From UBA3910 sp002391465 (GTDB taxonomy: Bacteria; Bacillota; Limnochordia; Darwinibacteriales; Darwinibacteriaceae), in NCBI GenBank assembly GCA_030054835.1, contig JASGVS010000012.1, positions 62,001 through 126,000 on the forward strand: DNA of 64,000 bases, given 5' to 3'. The first letter of the stretch is position 1; every line of letters begins with the position of its first letter. The notes under the pieces were generated by a model. That model was not told where the DNA came from and ran no database searches. It worked only from the letters and a program-made list of their open reading frames with translations. Shown in pieces: positions 1-8,398 of the stretch. A program made the translations under genes and the position numbers.

Positions 1-1
1 G

Positions 2-112
2 CCGGGCGTGTTTGTGATGGATCCCCCCCAGCTTGCGGTTATGGCAGCAGACATTGAAGGATGGGAGGCCTATCCCACCTATGTTGTGGATTTGGCTAGA
101 TTGTATCAGTAG
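2..112 (+). CDS. ABC transporter substrate-binding protein (family 5), C-terminal end
   Basis: Only the last 36 codons are inside the window; the frame is open from base 2 to the TAG at 110-112. The tail ends GWEAYPTYVVDLARLYQ, a pattern familiar from the end of dipeptide/oligopeptide/nickel binding proteins (DppA/OppA class). Two inner-membrane permeases of the same importer class follow 17 bp downstream, so this is most likely the extracytoplasmic binding component of that importer. Family assignment rests on this short tail plus context; the ligand cannot be inferred. Confidence 0.7.
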   Translation, partial: PGVFVMDPPQLAVMAADIEGWEAYPTYVVDLARLYQ

Positions 113-129
113 GGAGTATGGTGCAGTAA

Positions 130-1050
130 ATGAAACGGTACTTGGGACAGAAACTGATTAGCTTCGTGTTAACGATTGTAATCGCCAATTTGGCAGCCTT
201 TCTCATCCTCAACGTTTTGCCCGGTGATCCTGCCCTGTTGATGCTGGGTACCGAGGGCAGTGCTGAAGCATACGCCCGCTTGCGCAGTGAGTTGAATTTG
301 GATCAACCCCCGCTCGTGCGCTACTTCACCTGGCTTTTTCAGTTCTTCCGAGGCCAGTGGGGTGTTTCTGTCCGTTATTCCATGCCGGTCAGGGAGTTGG
401 TGGCCAGTGCCTTTCCCTTATCCTTAACTTTAGCAGTGCTTGCGGTGGGGACAGCTGTTGTTATAGCTGTTCCCACCGGCATGTTCATGGCAGTGCGCCC
501 CAGAAGCCCACTTGGCCGTTTGTTCTCCTGGTTTACCCAGGTTGGGATGGCCCTGCCCCAGTTTTGGGTTGGCTTACTTCTGATTCAGGTATTCGCGGTG
601 CAGTTAGGCCTGCTGCCGGCGGGTGGGAACATGGGGTGGGTGAGCTTCATTTTGCCCGTCGCCACCTTGGCCCTGCCCAGGACGTCCATTTTCAGCCGGA
701 TGGTGAAGACCGGCATGGCCCAAACCCTACAGCAGGATTACATTCGAACTGCCTTTGCCAAAGGCCTACCAGCTCGGGTTGTGTATTTCAAACACAGCCT
801 TCGTAACGGCTCCCTGGCCCTGGCCACCATTGCCGGGCTCCAGTTTTCCCAGCTTTTCGCCGGTACAATCGTGGTGGAGCATGTCTTCGGCCTGCCCGGT
901 CTTGGGAGACTTTTGCTCACGGGCGTTCTAGCCAGAGATGTGCCCTTGGTGCAGGCCTTGATTATGCTGGTTGTTTTGATGATTTTACTGTTCAATCTGC
1001 TGTTTGATCTAGCTTTGGGACTTTTAGATCCCAGACTGCGCTACGAGTGA
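130..1050 (+). CDS. Peptide/nickel-type ABC transporter permease (DppB-like)
   Basis: A 306-residue inner-membrane permease. The N-terminal helix (about residues 9-31) is followed by a periplasmic loop with the family hallmark NVLPGDPA, then five further hydrophobic segments. The cytoplasmic EAA coupling loop is visible near residues 195-225 (DYIRTAFAKGLP). It ends with the typical LGLLDPRLRYE. The DppB/OppB family pairs with a DppC partner to form the pore for oligopeptides, dipeptides, nickel or similar solutes. It lies directly after the binding-protein tail and before the second permease, clearly one operon. The ATPase subunits DppD/DppF are not in this window downstream, so they are upstream or elsewhere. 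Substrate unknown. Confidence 0.9.
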   Translation: MKRYLGQKLISFVLTIVIANLAAFLILNVLPGDPALLMLGTEGSAEAYARLRSELNLDQPPLVRYFTWLFQFFRGQWGVSVRYSMPVRELVASAFPLSLTLAVLAVGTAVVIAVPTGMFMAVRPRSPLGRLFSWFTQVGMALPQFWVGLLLIQVFAVQLGLLPAGGNMGWVSFILPVATLALPRTSIFSRMVKTGMAQTLQQDYIRTAFAKGLPARVVYFKHSLRNGSLALATIAGLQFSQLFAGTIVVEHVFGLPGLGRLLLTGVLARDVPLVQALIMLVVLMILLFNLLFDLALGLLDPRLRYE

Positions 1051-1064
1051 AGGGAGGTTGGAGC

Positions 1065-1847
1065 ATGGTTATGCGGCGATGGGGTACTGTTATTTTAGGC
1101 CTCGTTTTTCTTTTGACTGTTCTTAGTTTCTTTTATACTCCTTATCGACCGGAGCAGATTCAGATCTCCCGCCGCCTGCAGCCCCCCTCTCGGCTGCATT
1201 TCTTTGGCACCGATCATCTGGGTCGGGACATTTTCAGCCGTCTTCTGGTGGGAGGCCGCGTCTCCCTTCTGATAGGGGTGGGAGCGGTACTCCTTGGGGC
1301 AGTGGGGGGGATTGTGTTGGGAATGGCGGCAGGATTTGTGGGGAATTTCGTTGATGAGCTGGTAATGCGGGTGAGTGATGGGATGCAGAGCCTGCCATCG
1401 ATCCTGTTAGCTTTGCTCTTTGCCACCGTCTGGCAGCCGGGTCCGGTTGTCATTCTCTGGGCGATTGCGGTGGGAAACATCCCCATCTTCCTGCGCCTAA
1501 CACGAAATCAAGTACTGAGCATCAAGAAAAGGCCTTACGTAGAAGCGGCGCAGGCGTTGGGGAACGGCAGTGGGGGGATTATCTGGCGCCATATCCTGCC
1601 CAACATTAAAGATGCTTTGATCGTGCAGTTTTCGGTGAGTCTGGCTGGGGCTATTCTTGCCGAATCTTCCTTAAGCTATTTGGGCGTAGGTATTCAGCCG
1701 CCCCATCCCAGTTGGGGCGGGATGCTGCGGGAAGCTCAAGCTTACGCCTCCATGGCACCCTGGCTCGTTGTTGTGCCCGGCTTGGCAATTGGCTTGACTG
1801 TGATTGGCTTCAATCTTTTGGGTTCTGGCTGGACGAACGGCAGGTAA
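1065..1847 (+). CDS. Peptide/nickel-type ABC transporter permease (DppC-like)
   Basis: A 260-residue second permease of the importer. I choose the ATG at 1065 because AAGGGAGG sits 7 bases before it; an in-frame GTG at 1047 overlaps the preceding stop but has no spacing for that site. FGTDHLGRDIFSRLLVGG is the classic DppC N-terminal signature, and the EAA loop (YVEAAQALGNGSGGIIWRH) lies near residues 160-180. The usual C-terminus continues past NLLG to a DPR motif; here it ends GSGWTNGR, about ten residues short, so a small 3' truncation or frame slip is possible. No ATPase of the Dpp type follows; the next gene is an exporter-type ABC ATPase. Confidence 0.88.
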   Translation: MVMRRWGTVILGLVFLLTVLSFFYTPYRPEQIQISRRLQPPSRLHFFGTDHLGRDIFSRLLVGGRVSLLIGVGAVLLGAVGGIVLGMAAGFVGNFVDELVMRVSDGMQSLPSILLALLFATVWQPGPVVILWAIAVGNIPIFLRLTRNQVLSIKKRPYVEAAQALGNGSGGIIWRHILPNIKDALIVQFSVSLAGAILAESSLSYLGVGIQPPHPSWGGMLREAQAYASMAPWLVVVPGLAIGLTVIGFNLLGSGWTNGR

Positions 1848-1903
1848 CACCTGTTCGGGCTAGAATAGAGAAGTAAAGAGAAATCTGCTAAAGGGGTGGT
1901 CCG

Positions 1904-2644
1904 GTGCTCAAGCTGGAAAGAGTGGCGAAGAAGTACAAAGGGGCAGGCAGGTATGCCGTCCACTATCTCGATTTGGACATACCGCGGGGCGAAATTTTTG
2001 GGTTTTTGGGCCCTAACGGTGCTGGTAAAACCACTACCATCAAGATGATAGTAGGCCTTTTAGAACCGGACCAGGGGAAAATCCAGGTCAACGGTTTTGA
2101 TGTGACTGAGGATCCGGTGGGAGCTAAACGCTCCTGTGGTTTTGTGCCCGACAACCCGGAACTGTATCCCCGTTTGACCGGAATTGAGTATCTAAATCTG
2201 ATGGGCGATGTGTATCAGGTACCGGGTGACCTGCGGAAAAAGCGCATTGATTACTATCTGAACATGTTTGAACTTACCGGAGCGGTGGGTGACTTGATTC
2301 AAAGCTATTCCCGGGGAATGAGGCAGAAACTTGCTTTAACTGGTGCCCTGCTCCATAACCCGCCTCTATTTATCCTCGATGAGCCCATGGTGGGTTTGGA
2401 TCCGAAATCATCCCACCTTTTCAAGGAGGTAATGCGGGAGCATGTGCGGGAGGGGAACACTGTCTTTTTCTCCACGCACGTACTGGAAGTGGCGGAGAAA
2501 TTCTGCGATCGGGTGGGGATCATTCATAACGGAAAACTGATCGCTTGTGGCACCCTGGAAGAGCTGCGGGAGCAATCACAGCAGGAGGACTCCAGCTTAG
2601 AGAAGATCTTCCTGCAGCTCACCGAGGAAGGTGAGCGGCCATGA
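1904..2644 (+). CDS. ABC transporter ATP-binding protein (ABC-2 exporter type)
   Basis: A 246-residue cytoplasmic ATPase. Walker A is GPNGAGKTT (about residue 36), the signature is YSRGMRQK, Walker B is LFILDEP and the switch histidine lies in FFSTHVLE. It is the CcmA/EcsA class that drives ABC-2 membrane partners. The GTG start at 1904 is preceded by AAGGGGTGG at a good distance. Its stop overlaps the ATG of the next gene by four bases (ATGA), so the two are translationally coupled and form one exporter. The acidic C-terminal tail (EEDSSLEKIF) is usual for this class. Substrate unknown. Confidence 0.92.
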   Translation: MLKLERVAKKYKGAGRYAVHYLDLDIPRGEIFGFLGPNGAGKTTTIKMIVGLLEPDQGKIQVNGFDVTEDPVGAKRSCGFVPDNPELYPRLTGIEYLNLMGDVYQVPGDLRKKRIDYYLNMFELTGAVGDLIQSYSRGMRQKLALTGALLHNPPLFILDEPMVGLDPKSSHLFKEVMREHVREGNTVFFSTHVLEVAEKFCDRVGIIHNGKLIACGTLEELREQSQQEDSSLEKIFLQLTEEGERP

Positions 2645-4320
2645 GAAACAGGCTCTGGAGCGTCTATCTGTCCCTGCTCAACATGCAGTACGGAGTATCG
2701 GTGTTGCGGCACCGCTACCTCAAGGAACGCAGACGCCTCTGGGAACTGCTGCTCCTCACCGTGACGCTCATACCCTTTGGTGTGATTATGTTCAGGTTCT
2801 TCTGGAGCATGGCGGAAATGCTGTTTGTTGGGGGCCTTGGGCTGGGACAGCCCCATGTGGCTTTGGTGTACGGTGCTGTTATGGCGTCATTAATCACCCT
2901 GTTCTTTGGTTTTCTCTCTGTCCTTTCCGCCTTTTACTTCAGTACCGATCTGGAGCTCTTGGTCACGCTGCCCTTGAGCTCAACCGAAATACTTCTAGTT
3001 AAATTCGCGGTGGTTTTGACGGGGAAATACGCCATCAACCTGCTAATTCTGCTCCCATTCTGGCTGCGCTACGGCATTTTGGCCAAGGCAGGCGTGGGTT
3101 ACGTTATAAGTGCGGTCCTTGTCTTTTTGCTGCTGCCAGTTATCCCGCTCCTAATTGCCAGTGTAATCATGGTCCTTTTGATGCGGGTGGTGAACCTGAG
3201 CCGTCACCGGGACAAGTTGACCTTGATCGGTGGCCTTTTAGTTGTTGGCCTTTCCATCGGTTTTCAAGTGTGGTTGAGCACCAATGTGGGTGAGGGGGAT
3301 CCGCAGCAAATGCTGGAGCTGCTCCTCAGCCAGACGGAAGGCCTGGTGCGAGCGGTAGGACGTGTGTTTCCAACGGCAATTTGGGCAGCCCGGGCCATGG
3401 CCCAGGCCCATACGCTGCAGGGTTGGCTGAACTTTGGTCTACTAGCGGGGGCTAGTCTGCTGGGTTTAGGTGCTCTCATGTTCATCGGCAAGCGTGTCTT
3501 TTTGGCAAGCATCCTGCAGGGGTTTGAGGCCAGTAAGGGTTCTGCCAGGAAAAGACGGGCAAAGGGCACTGTGAAAAGCCGTCCAGTCTTAGGAACGCTC
3601 AGCCTGTTGGAAGTTCGCCTCTTTTTGCGGGACCCCAACTACGCCCTGAACGGTCTGGTGGGGTATGTGATGTTTCCCATTCTGTTTGCCGTGTCCCTGT
3701 TTACCCAGGAGTTCACCGGCAGTCCGTTAGAGCTCTTGGCCACCCTTGAACTGCCATCCATGTTCATTTTCGGTGTGATCGTTCTATATGTCACGGCTAT
3801 GGTTGCCATGTCCATGATTCCCTCCACCACGTTTTCCCGGGAGGGGAAGTACCTGTGGTTTGTGCGCAGTCTCCCCCTCAAGCTGGAAGAAGTGATTCTG
3901 TCTAGGGCTTTGGCGGCCGCAGGTGTGAATCTGGTAGGCTGCCTGGTGGGTGTGCTGCCCATGGCCTATTTGGCCCGCTGGCAGTGGGGCAGTGTGCTTC
4001 TCGGTGTCCTGCTCGGGGCTCTGCTCAGCCTGGTCTGGGCTGTCTCCTTGATCCTGTGGGATTTGAGGCGTCCCATGCTCGATTGGGTCAATCCCATTCG
4101 GGCGGTTAAGTCCAATCTGAACGCGGTTGTGGGCTTAGCGGCCAGCATGGTCTTGGTTGGGGCGTTGGGTGTTATCAGTTTCCGTCTCTCCCAGGGCTCC
4201 TCAGCCTGGCTTGTTCCGGTGCTTTTGGGTTTAGTGGGCCTGGCGCTGGCAGCGGTCAACTACTACGTACTGCAGCGCTTTGGCCGCAAACAGTGGAGGC
4301 AGATCGAAGGCGGCATGTGA
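2641..4320 (+). CDS. ABC-2 type exporter membrane subunit
   Basis: A 559-residue integral membrane protein with roughly a dozen hydrophobic segments, starting in the four-base overlap with the ATPase gene. The N-terminal half carries STDLELLVTLPLSST, a pattern seen in large uncharacterised ABC-2 permeases of Bacillota; a basic linker (KGSARKRRAKGTVKSR, about residues 298-313) separates it from a second membrane half with GKYLWFVRSLPLKLEE. The duplicated layout suggests one polypeptide supplies both transmembrane halves, or forms a dimer. Together with the preceding ATPase it should export an unknown substrate or sense envelope stress. Confidence 0.82.
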   Translation: MRNRLWSVYLSLLNMQYGVSVLRHRYLKERRRLWELLLLTVTLIPFGVIMFRFFWSMAEMLFVGGLGLGQPHVALVYGAVMASLITLFFGFLSVLSAFYFSTDLELLVTLPLSSTEILLVKFAVVLTGKYAINLLILLPFWLRYGILAKAGVGYVISAVLVFLLLPVIPLLIASVIMVLLMRVVNLSRHRDKLTLIGGLLVVGLSIGFQVWLSTNVGEGDPQQMLELLLSQTEGLVRAVGRVFPTAIWAARAMAQAHTLQGWLNFGLLAGASLLGLGALMFIGKRVFLASILQGFEASKGSARKRRAKGTVKSRPVLGTLSLLEVRLFLRDPNYALNGLVGYVMFPILFAVSLFTQEFTGSPLELLATLELPSMFIFGVIVLYVTAMVAMSMIPSTTFSREGKYLWFVRSLPLKLEEVILSRALAAAGVNLVGCLVGVLPMAYLARWQWGSVLLGVLLGALLSLVWAVSLILWDLRRPMLDWVNPIRAVKSNLNAVVGLAASMVLVGALGVISFRLSQGSSAWLVPVLLGLVGLALAAVNYYVLQRFGRKQWRQIEGGM

Positions 4321-4356
4321 TTTTGAACAAGTGGAGTAGGAAAGGAGCAAGCTGAA

Positions 4357-5304
4357 ATGAGTGGTTATGTACGGCGGGAGTATCCAGAGTGGTCCTGGTC
4401 CTTTTCCAGGCAGCAGACGTTTATGGCCTGCCCCAGGCGCTATTATTACCATTACTACGGTTCCCACAACGGTTGGGAGTTCCAAGCACCGCGAGAGGCG
4501 GCCCTCGCCTACCGTTTAAAGAAGCTGACCAATCTGTACCTTGTGCTGGGTGAAGCGGTACACAAGTGTGCGGAGCAGATGGTGGAGGCGGTGCAGATGG
4601 GTTACGCCTTGCCCACGGCCGAAACGGTGGAAGGAGAAATTAGGCGGGTGCTGCGGCAGGTGTGGAAATCGTCCCGGGACAACCAGGCTCTGTTTCTCCA
4701 ACGGCCGAATCGGGTGGCCATGCTCCACGAGTTTTACTACGGCATGGAAATCCGCGACGAAGTGATTGAGAAAATAAACGCTCGAGCTTCCGCTTCCGCA
4801 AAAGGCCTGGTGGCCTCACCCATCTGGTCGATGCTGGCTGAAGAAGGGGCGGAGATTGTGAGCTATGAGCAGTTTGATACATTCCCCATCGGAGACACTC
4901 CAGTTTACGCCATACCAGACTTGCTGTTTAGGACAGCTCATGAGCAATGGATAATTGTGGATTGGAAGACGGGGGAAGAGGTGGAGGACAATAAAGAACA
5001 GGTTGCCTTGTATGCCCTGTATGTGCAGAAAAAACATGGGGTGCCTGCAGAATCTATTTTAGGCCGCCTGGAATATCTGAACTTAGGGGAAACCCGCGAG
5101 CTCACCTTCACCCAGGACGAGTTGGAGCAGGTGAAAGCATACGCACTGGACAGTATGGCCGATCTGCGCAGTTATCTTAGGGACCCTGTGCAGAACATCG
5201 CTAAGCCTAAGGAAGAATTTCCCCTCACCGAATTTCGCCAGCAGTGTCCGTGGTGCAGTTTCTACGAGTTGTGCCAGGAAGAACTGGCTGAAAGCGTGTC
5301 GTAG
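4357..5304 (+). CDS. Stand-alone PD-(D/E)XK nuclease, RecB/AddB/Cas4-like, with Fe-S cysteines
   Basis: A 315-residue protein of the PDDEXK_1 (RecB-nuclease-like) family. Catalytic core: YAIPDLLF supplies the metal-binding Asp, IIVDWKTG supplies the D-x-K pair, and QVALYALYV is the QxxxY motif. One cysteine near the N-terminus (FMACPRRYYYHYY) and a C-terminal CPWCSFYELC (C-x2-C-x5-C) match the four-cysteine iron-sulfur staple known from AddB and Cas4. There is no helicase domain and no CRISPR locus here. It begins 36 bp after the exporter gene and its stop is one base from the convergent ogt stop. Probably a DNA-repair or processing nuclease. Confidence 0.85.
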   Translation: MSGYVRREYPEWSWSFSRQQTFMACPRRYYYHYYGSHNGWEFQAPREAALAYRLKKLTNLYLVLGEAVHKCAEQMVEAVQMGYALPTAETVEGEIRRVLRQVWKSSRDNQALFLQRPNRVAMLHEFYYGMEIRDEVIEKINARASASAKGLVASPIWSMLAEEGAEIVSYEQFDTFPIGDTPVYAIPDLLFRTAHEQWIIVDWKTGEEVEDNKEQVALYALYVQKKHGVPAESILGRLEYLNLGETRELTFTQDELEQVKAYALDSMADLRSYLRDPVQNIAKPKEEFPLTEFRQQCPWCSFYELCQEELAESVS

Positions 5305-5305
5305 C

Positions 5306-5803
5306 CTAGGCGAAGAAGTTCGGTGCCAGCGAAACGTTCTCCAGTTCCAAAAGGAGCCTTTTGCGATTGATCCCGCCGCCGTAGCCCCCAAGCCAGTTAG
5401 TGCCTAACACGCGGTGGCAGGGGATAATCACGCTGATGGGATTGGCACCCACCGCCTGGCCGATGGCTCGGTACGCCTTGGAGTTGATGGCAGCACCGAT
5501 CTGTTTGTATGTGCTCACTTCGCCGTGTTTGATGTTCTGTATTTCCCGCCAGACGCTCACTTGAAAGGGAGTACCGTACAGCTTAAGTGGGAAGGTCCAG
5601 TCAACTTTCCTACCGGAAAAATAGGCAGCCAAAGCGCCCTCGAGCTCAGCAGGGAGGGTGCCCATTCGAGCTGTTTTGTCTGGGATCCGTTTACTTACCC
5701 AACCTTTCCCGTGTTCCTCGTCAAAACTCGCATAAACCAATTTCTCATCCTCAAACCAGAAATAAAGGGTTCCTATGGGCGACTGATAGATTGAGTGCAG
5801 CAT
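5306..5803 (-). CDS. ogt: Methylated-DNA--protein-cysteine methyltransferase
   Basis: A 165-residue suicide enzyme that transfers the alkyl group from O6-methylguanine to its own cysteine. The active-site motif IPCHRVLG is present, followed by LGGYGGGINRKRLLLELE, the DNA-binding helix region is GEVSTYKQIGAAI, and the N-terminal domain (about residues 1-75) is the usual short fold. Start ATG at 5803 follows GGGGAG. It is convergent with the nuclease gene and divergent from the MATE gene, so it is probably transcribed alone. Confidence 0.95.
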   Translation of the reverse strand: MLHSIYQSPIGTLYFWFEDEKLVYASFDEEHGKGWVSKRIPDKTARMGTLPAELEGALAAYFSGRKVDWTFPLKLYGTPFQVSVWREIQNIKHGEVSTYKQIGAAINSKAYRAIGQAVGANPISVIIPCHRVLGTNWLGGYGGGINRKRLLLELENVSLAPNFFA

Positions 5804-5890
5804 AATTCTACTCCCCTTCCCTGGATAATGGTATAATAGTTCTCAGTACAGCAAGGATTATCCTGCACTGTTTGGAAAGGTGTGATGCCC

Positions 5891-7252
5891 ATGGGGCTTG
5901 ACATGCAGCAGGTGAAGGGACGCCGTGAACTGCGGGCCGGAGTGATGCGCCTTGCTTGGCCCGCCATCGTGGAAAACCTGCTCCACACAATGGTCGGCAT
6001 TGTGGACACCGCCATGGTGGGCCATCTCGGTTCGGCCGCGTTGGCCTCAGTTGGCCTGGCAAACCAGATCTTCAACATCGGTTTGACTGTGTTTGCAGCT
6101 TTGGCCACAGGCAGTACTGCCATTGTGGCCCGTTATGTCGGTTCGAAAGAACCGGACAAGGCGGGGGAAGTTGCGCGCCAATCCCTTACCCTTGGCTTTT
6201 TTGTCTCCAGCAGTGTTATGGTTCTGCTCCTGCTTGGAGCAAGGAAACTGTTGGGTCTTTTGTTCTGGCGTTCAGAAACGGCAGTTTTGGATCTGAGTTC
6301 TACTTACGTGCGGATTGTGGCCAGTGCCCTCATTTTGAATTATTTCTTGATTGTTATCAATGCTATCTTAAGGGGCGCAGGTGATACTAAAACACCCATG
6401 CGCACCACCGCAATCGTAAACGTGATTAACGTCATAGGAAACGCACTCTTAATCTATGGTCTGGGGCCCTTCCCGGCCTTGGGTGTGGCCGGTGCAGCTT
6501 TAAGTACAGCAATCGCTCAAGCCATCGGCGGGGTTATAGCCCTGGTTAACCTAATGCGTAACCCGACACTTCAGGTCCGGCTGGGCGATTCTTTCAAGCC
6601 CAACCCCGTAGTCATCAAGCGGATTACCAACATCGGTGTTCCCGCAGGGTTTGAACAGGGGATTATGCGGGTTGGCCAGTTAATTTACACCATGATCGTT
6701 TCGTCTTTAGGTACCGTTTCCTACGCTGCTCACCAGGTTGCCCTAAATGCGGAATCATTCTCCTTTATGCCAGGGGCAGGGTTTGCGGTGGCATCCACTG
6801 CTTTGGTGGGACAGAGTCTCGGCGCTGAGCTGCCCGAGCAAGCGGAAGAGGCGGGTAAGATTTCCCGTAATCTGGCGGTGCTGGTCATGTCCACAATGGG
6901 CGTGGTGTTCTTTGTAGCTCCCCGCTTCTTTGTGCGGATCTTTTCCAGTGATCCGGAAGTGATTGAACTGGCAACCGTCTGCTTGCGCTTAGTGGCAGTA
7001 TCACAGCCTGCTTTGGCTGTCTGGATGGTACTTGCCGGCGGGCTGCGTGGTGCGGGGGATACCCGTTCGATCATGCGCATCGTTACCATCAGCTTTTTGG
7101 GCGTTAGGGTAGGCCTGGCTTATATCCTCGCCATTCAGCTGGGTCTGGGCCTGGTTGGGGCCTGGATTGCTATGATCGTGGACCTGTTCCTGCGGGGGAC
7201 TTTGATTCAAAGGCGATTCAGCCGCGGTGAATGGAAAGAAGTTAAAGTCTAG
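5891..7252 (+). CDS. MATE family multidrug/toxin efflux transporter
   Basis: A roughly 453-residue, 12-helix inner-membrane antiporter of the MATE (NorM/DinF) superfamily. The two homologous halves are visible: AWPAIVENLLHTMVGIVDTA at the start of the first and GVPAGFEQGIMRVGQ at the start of the second, each with the repeated loop RGAGDTK / RGAGDTR. It would export cationic drugs or metabolites against Na+ or H+. Start choice is uncertain among GTG 5882, ATG 5885 and ATG 5891; GGAAAGG at 5874-5880 favours the last. A TATAAT box at 5832-5837 may be its -10 element. The alcohol dehydrogenase gene follows 16 bp later, so co-transcription is likely. Confidence 0.93.
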   Translation: MGLDMQQVKGRRELRAGVMRLAWPAIVENLLHTMVGIVDTAMVGHLGSAALASVGLANQIFNIGLTVFAALATGSTAIVARYVGSKEPDKAGEVARQSLTLGFFVSSSVMVLLLLGARKLLGLLFWRSETAVLDLSSTYVRIVASALILNYFLIVINAILRGAGDTKTPMRTTAIVNVINVIGNALLIYGLGPFPALGVAGAALSTAIAQAIGGVIALVNLMRNPTLQVRLGDSFKPNPVVIKRITNIGVPAGFEQGIMRVGQLIYTMIVSSLGTVSYAAHQVALNAESFSFMPGAGFAVASTALVGQSLGAELPEQAEEAGKISRNLAVLVMSTMGVVFFVAPRFFVRIFSSDPEVIELATVCLRLVAVSQPALAVWMVLAGGLRGAGDTRSIMRIVTISFLGVRVGLAYILAIQLGLGLVGAWIAMIVDLFLRGTLIQRRFSRGEWKEVKV

Positions 7253-7268
7253 GTTAAGGAGGAACAAC

Positions 7269-8375
7269 ATGAACGGCAGCTTTAAGTTTCATCTCCCAAC
7301 CGAGATAGTCTTCGGTACAGATGTAATTAAGGAAGCTGGGCCCAAGTTTGCCCTGGGTAAAAAGGCGTTGATTGTTACCGGGAAAACATCGGCCAAGGCC
7401 AGTGGGGCCCTCGCTGATGTATTGGCTGTGCTGCCTACGGATTACGTACTTTTTTCCGAGGTGGAAAACAACCCTTCGGAGGAAACGGTAAAGAAAGGCG
7501 GTCAACTTGCCCGCAAGGAAAAATGTGATTACATTATAGCGATAGGCGGCGGTTCACCCCTGGATGCCGCTAAGGTGATGGGTATTTTGGCGGTGAACGA
7601 CGCTGAACCGGCTGAACTGTATGAAATGGGCTGGGAAAACGAGGCTCTGCCCGTTGTGGCTATTCCCACTACCGCAGGTACAGGCAGTGAAGTGACCCAA
7701 TACGCGGTTTTGACGTTGGAGGACGAGCAGACCAAAAAAGGGCTGGGAGGAAAAGACCTGTTTCCCCGGGTTGCCTACCTTGATCCGAAGTACACTGCTT
7801 CGCTTCCTGTGAGCATAACGGTGGATACGGCGGTAGATGCCCTTTCCCACTTGGTGGAAGGTTACCTTTCCAAGCGGGCCACACCAGCTAGCGACTTAAC
7901 GGCGCTGCAGGGCATGGCCACCTGGAGTACGGCCCTGGAGAAACTGCGCAGAGGTGAACTGGACCAAGAAGTGAGAGGGGCACTGCTGTTAGCTTCCTGC
8001 CTAGCAGGAGTTACAATCGCCCAGTCCGGCACGACTATCGTTCACGCCTTGGGCTATCCCCTCACTTACTTCCATGGCTTTCCCCATGGCCGGGCTAACG
8101 GCGTTTTGATGGGTGCCTATCTGCAGTTTATGGCTAAGTTTGCCCCAGATAAGGTAGACAACGTCCTGGATATTCTGGGCCTGGCTTCGCTGGACGAGTT
8201 CTCAGATTTGATGGAGGAATTCTTTGGCGGGTACAAGGGACACCTTTCCCTTAGTGAGGAGCAGATCCAAGCCTATGCGGCTAAAGCCGCCCAGACAGGA
8301 AACTGTGCCAATACGCTTGGCGGACTGTCTGCGGACGATGTGGCAGAAATCCTCAAGGCTAGTATTATGGTATAA
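7269..8375 (+). CDS. Iron-containing alcohol dehydrogenase
   Basis: A 368-residue group III (iron-activated) alcohol dehydrogenase, reducing aldehydes or ketones with NAD(P)H. The nucleotide site GGGSPLDAAK and the metal-ligand stretch (DALSHLVEGY, then HALGYPLTYFHGFPHG) contain the expected Asp and His residues. The ATG at 7269 has AAGGAGG six bases upstream; upstream in-frame codons lie inside the MATE gene. Closest subfamily by eye is the butanol/lactaldehyde dehydrogenase type, but the substrate is not predictable. Likely role is fermentative NADH disposal. Confidence 0.92.
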   Translation: MNGSFKFHLPTEIVFGTDVIKEAGPKFALGKKALIVTGKTSAKASGALADVLAVLPTDYVLFSEVENNPSEETVKKGGQLARKEKCDYIIAIGGGSPLDAAKVMGILAVNDAEPAELYEMGWENEALPVVAIPTTAGTGSEVTQYAVLTLEDEQTKKGLGGKDLFPRVAYLDPKYTASLPVSITVDTAVDALSHLVEGYLSKRATPASDLTALQGMATWSTALEKLRRGELDQEVRGALLLASCLAGVTIAQSGTTIVHALGYPLTYFHGFPHGRANGVLMGAYLQFMAKFAPDKVDNVLDILGLASLDEFSDLMEEFFGGYKGHLSLSEEQIQAYAAKAAQTGNCANTLGGLSADDVAEILKASIMV

Positions 8376-8396
8376 AAAAGGGGCCTTTACGGCCCC
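8372..8396 (-). terminator. Intrinsic terminator of the M20 peptidase gene
   Basis: Reading the minus strand, GGGGCC-GTAAA-GGCCCC (8396 down to 8380) is followed by TTTTTT. It lies just past the peptidase stop. On the plus strand the A-run precedes the hairpin, so it is a weaker stop for the alcohol dehydrogenase transcript. Confidence 0.8.
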
Positions 8397-8398
8397 GG

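Noticed and set aside
1861..1890. UAG/GAG-like triplets before the ABC ATPase gene as a TRAP site
   Set aside because: Only about three triplets with uneven spacing, far below the nine to eleven evenly spaced triplets a TRAP ring needs.
1800..1900. Frameshift restoring a full DppC C-terminus
   Set aside because: The +1 frame continues for about 15 codons but does not give the expected DPR motif, so a simple slip is not supported.
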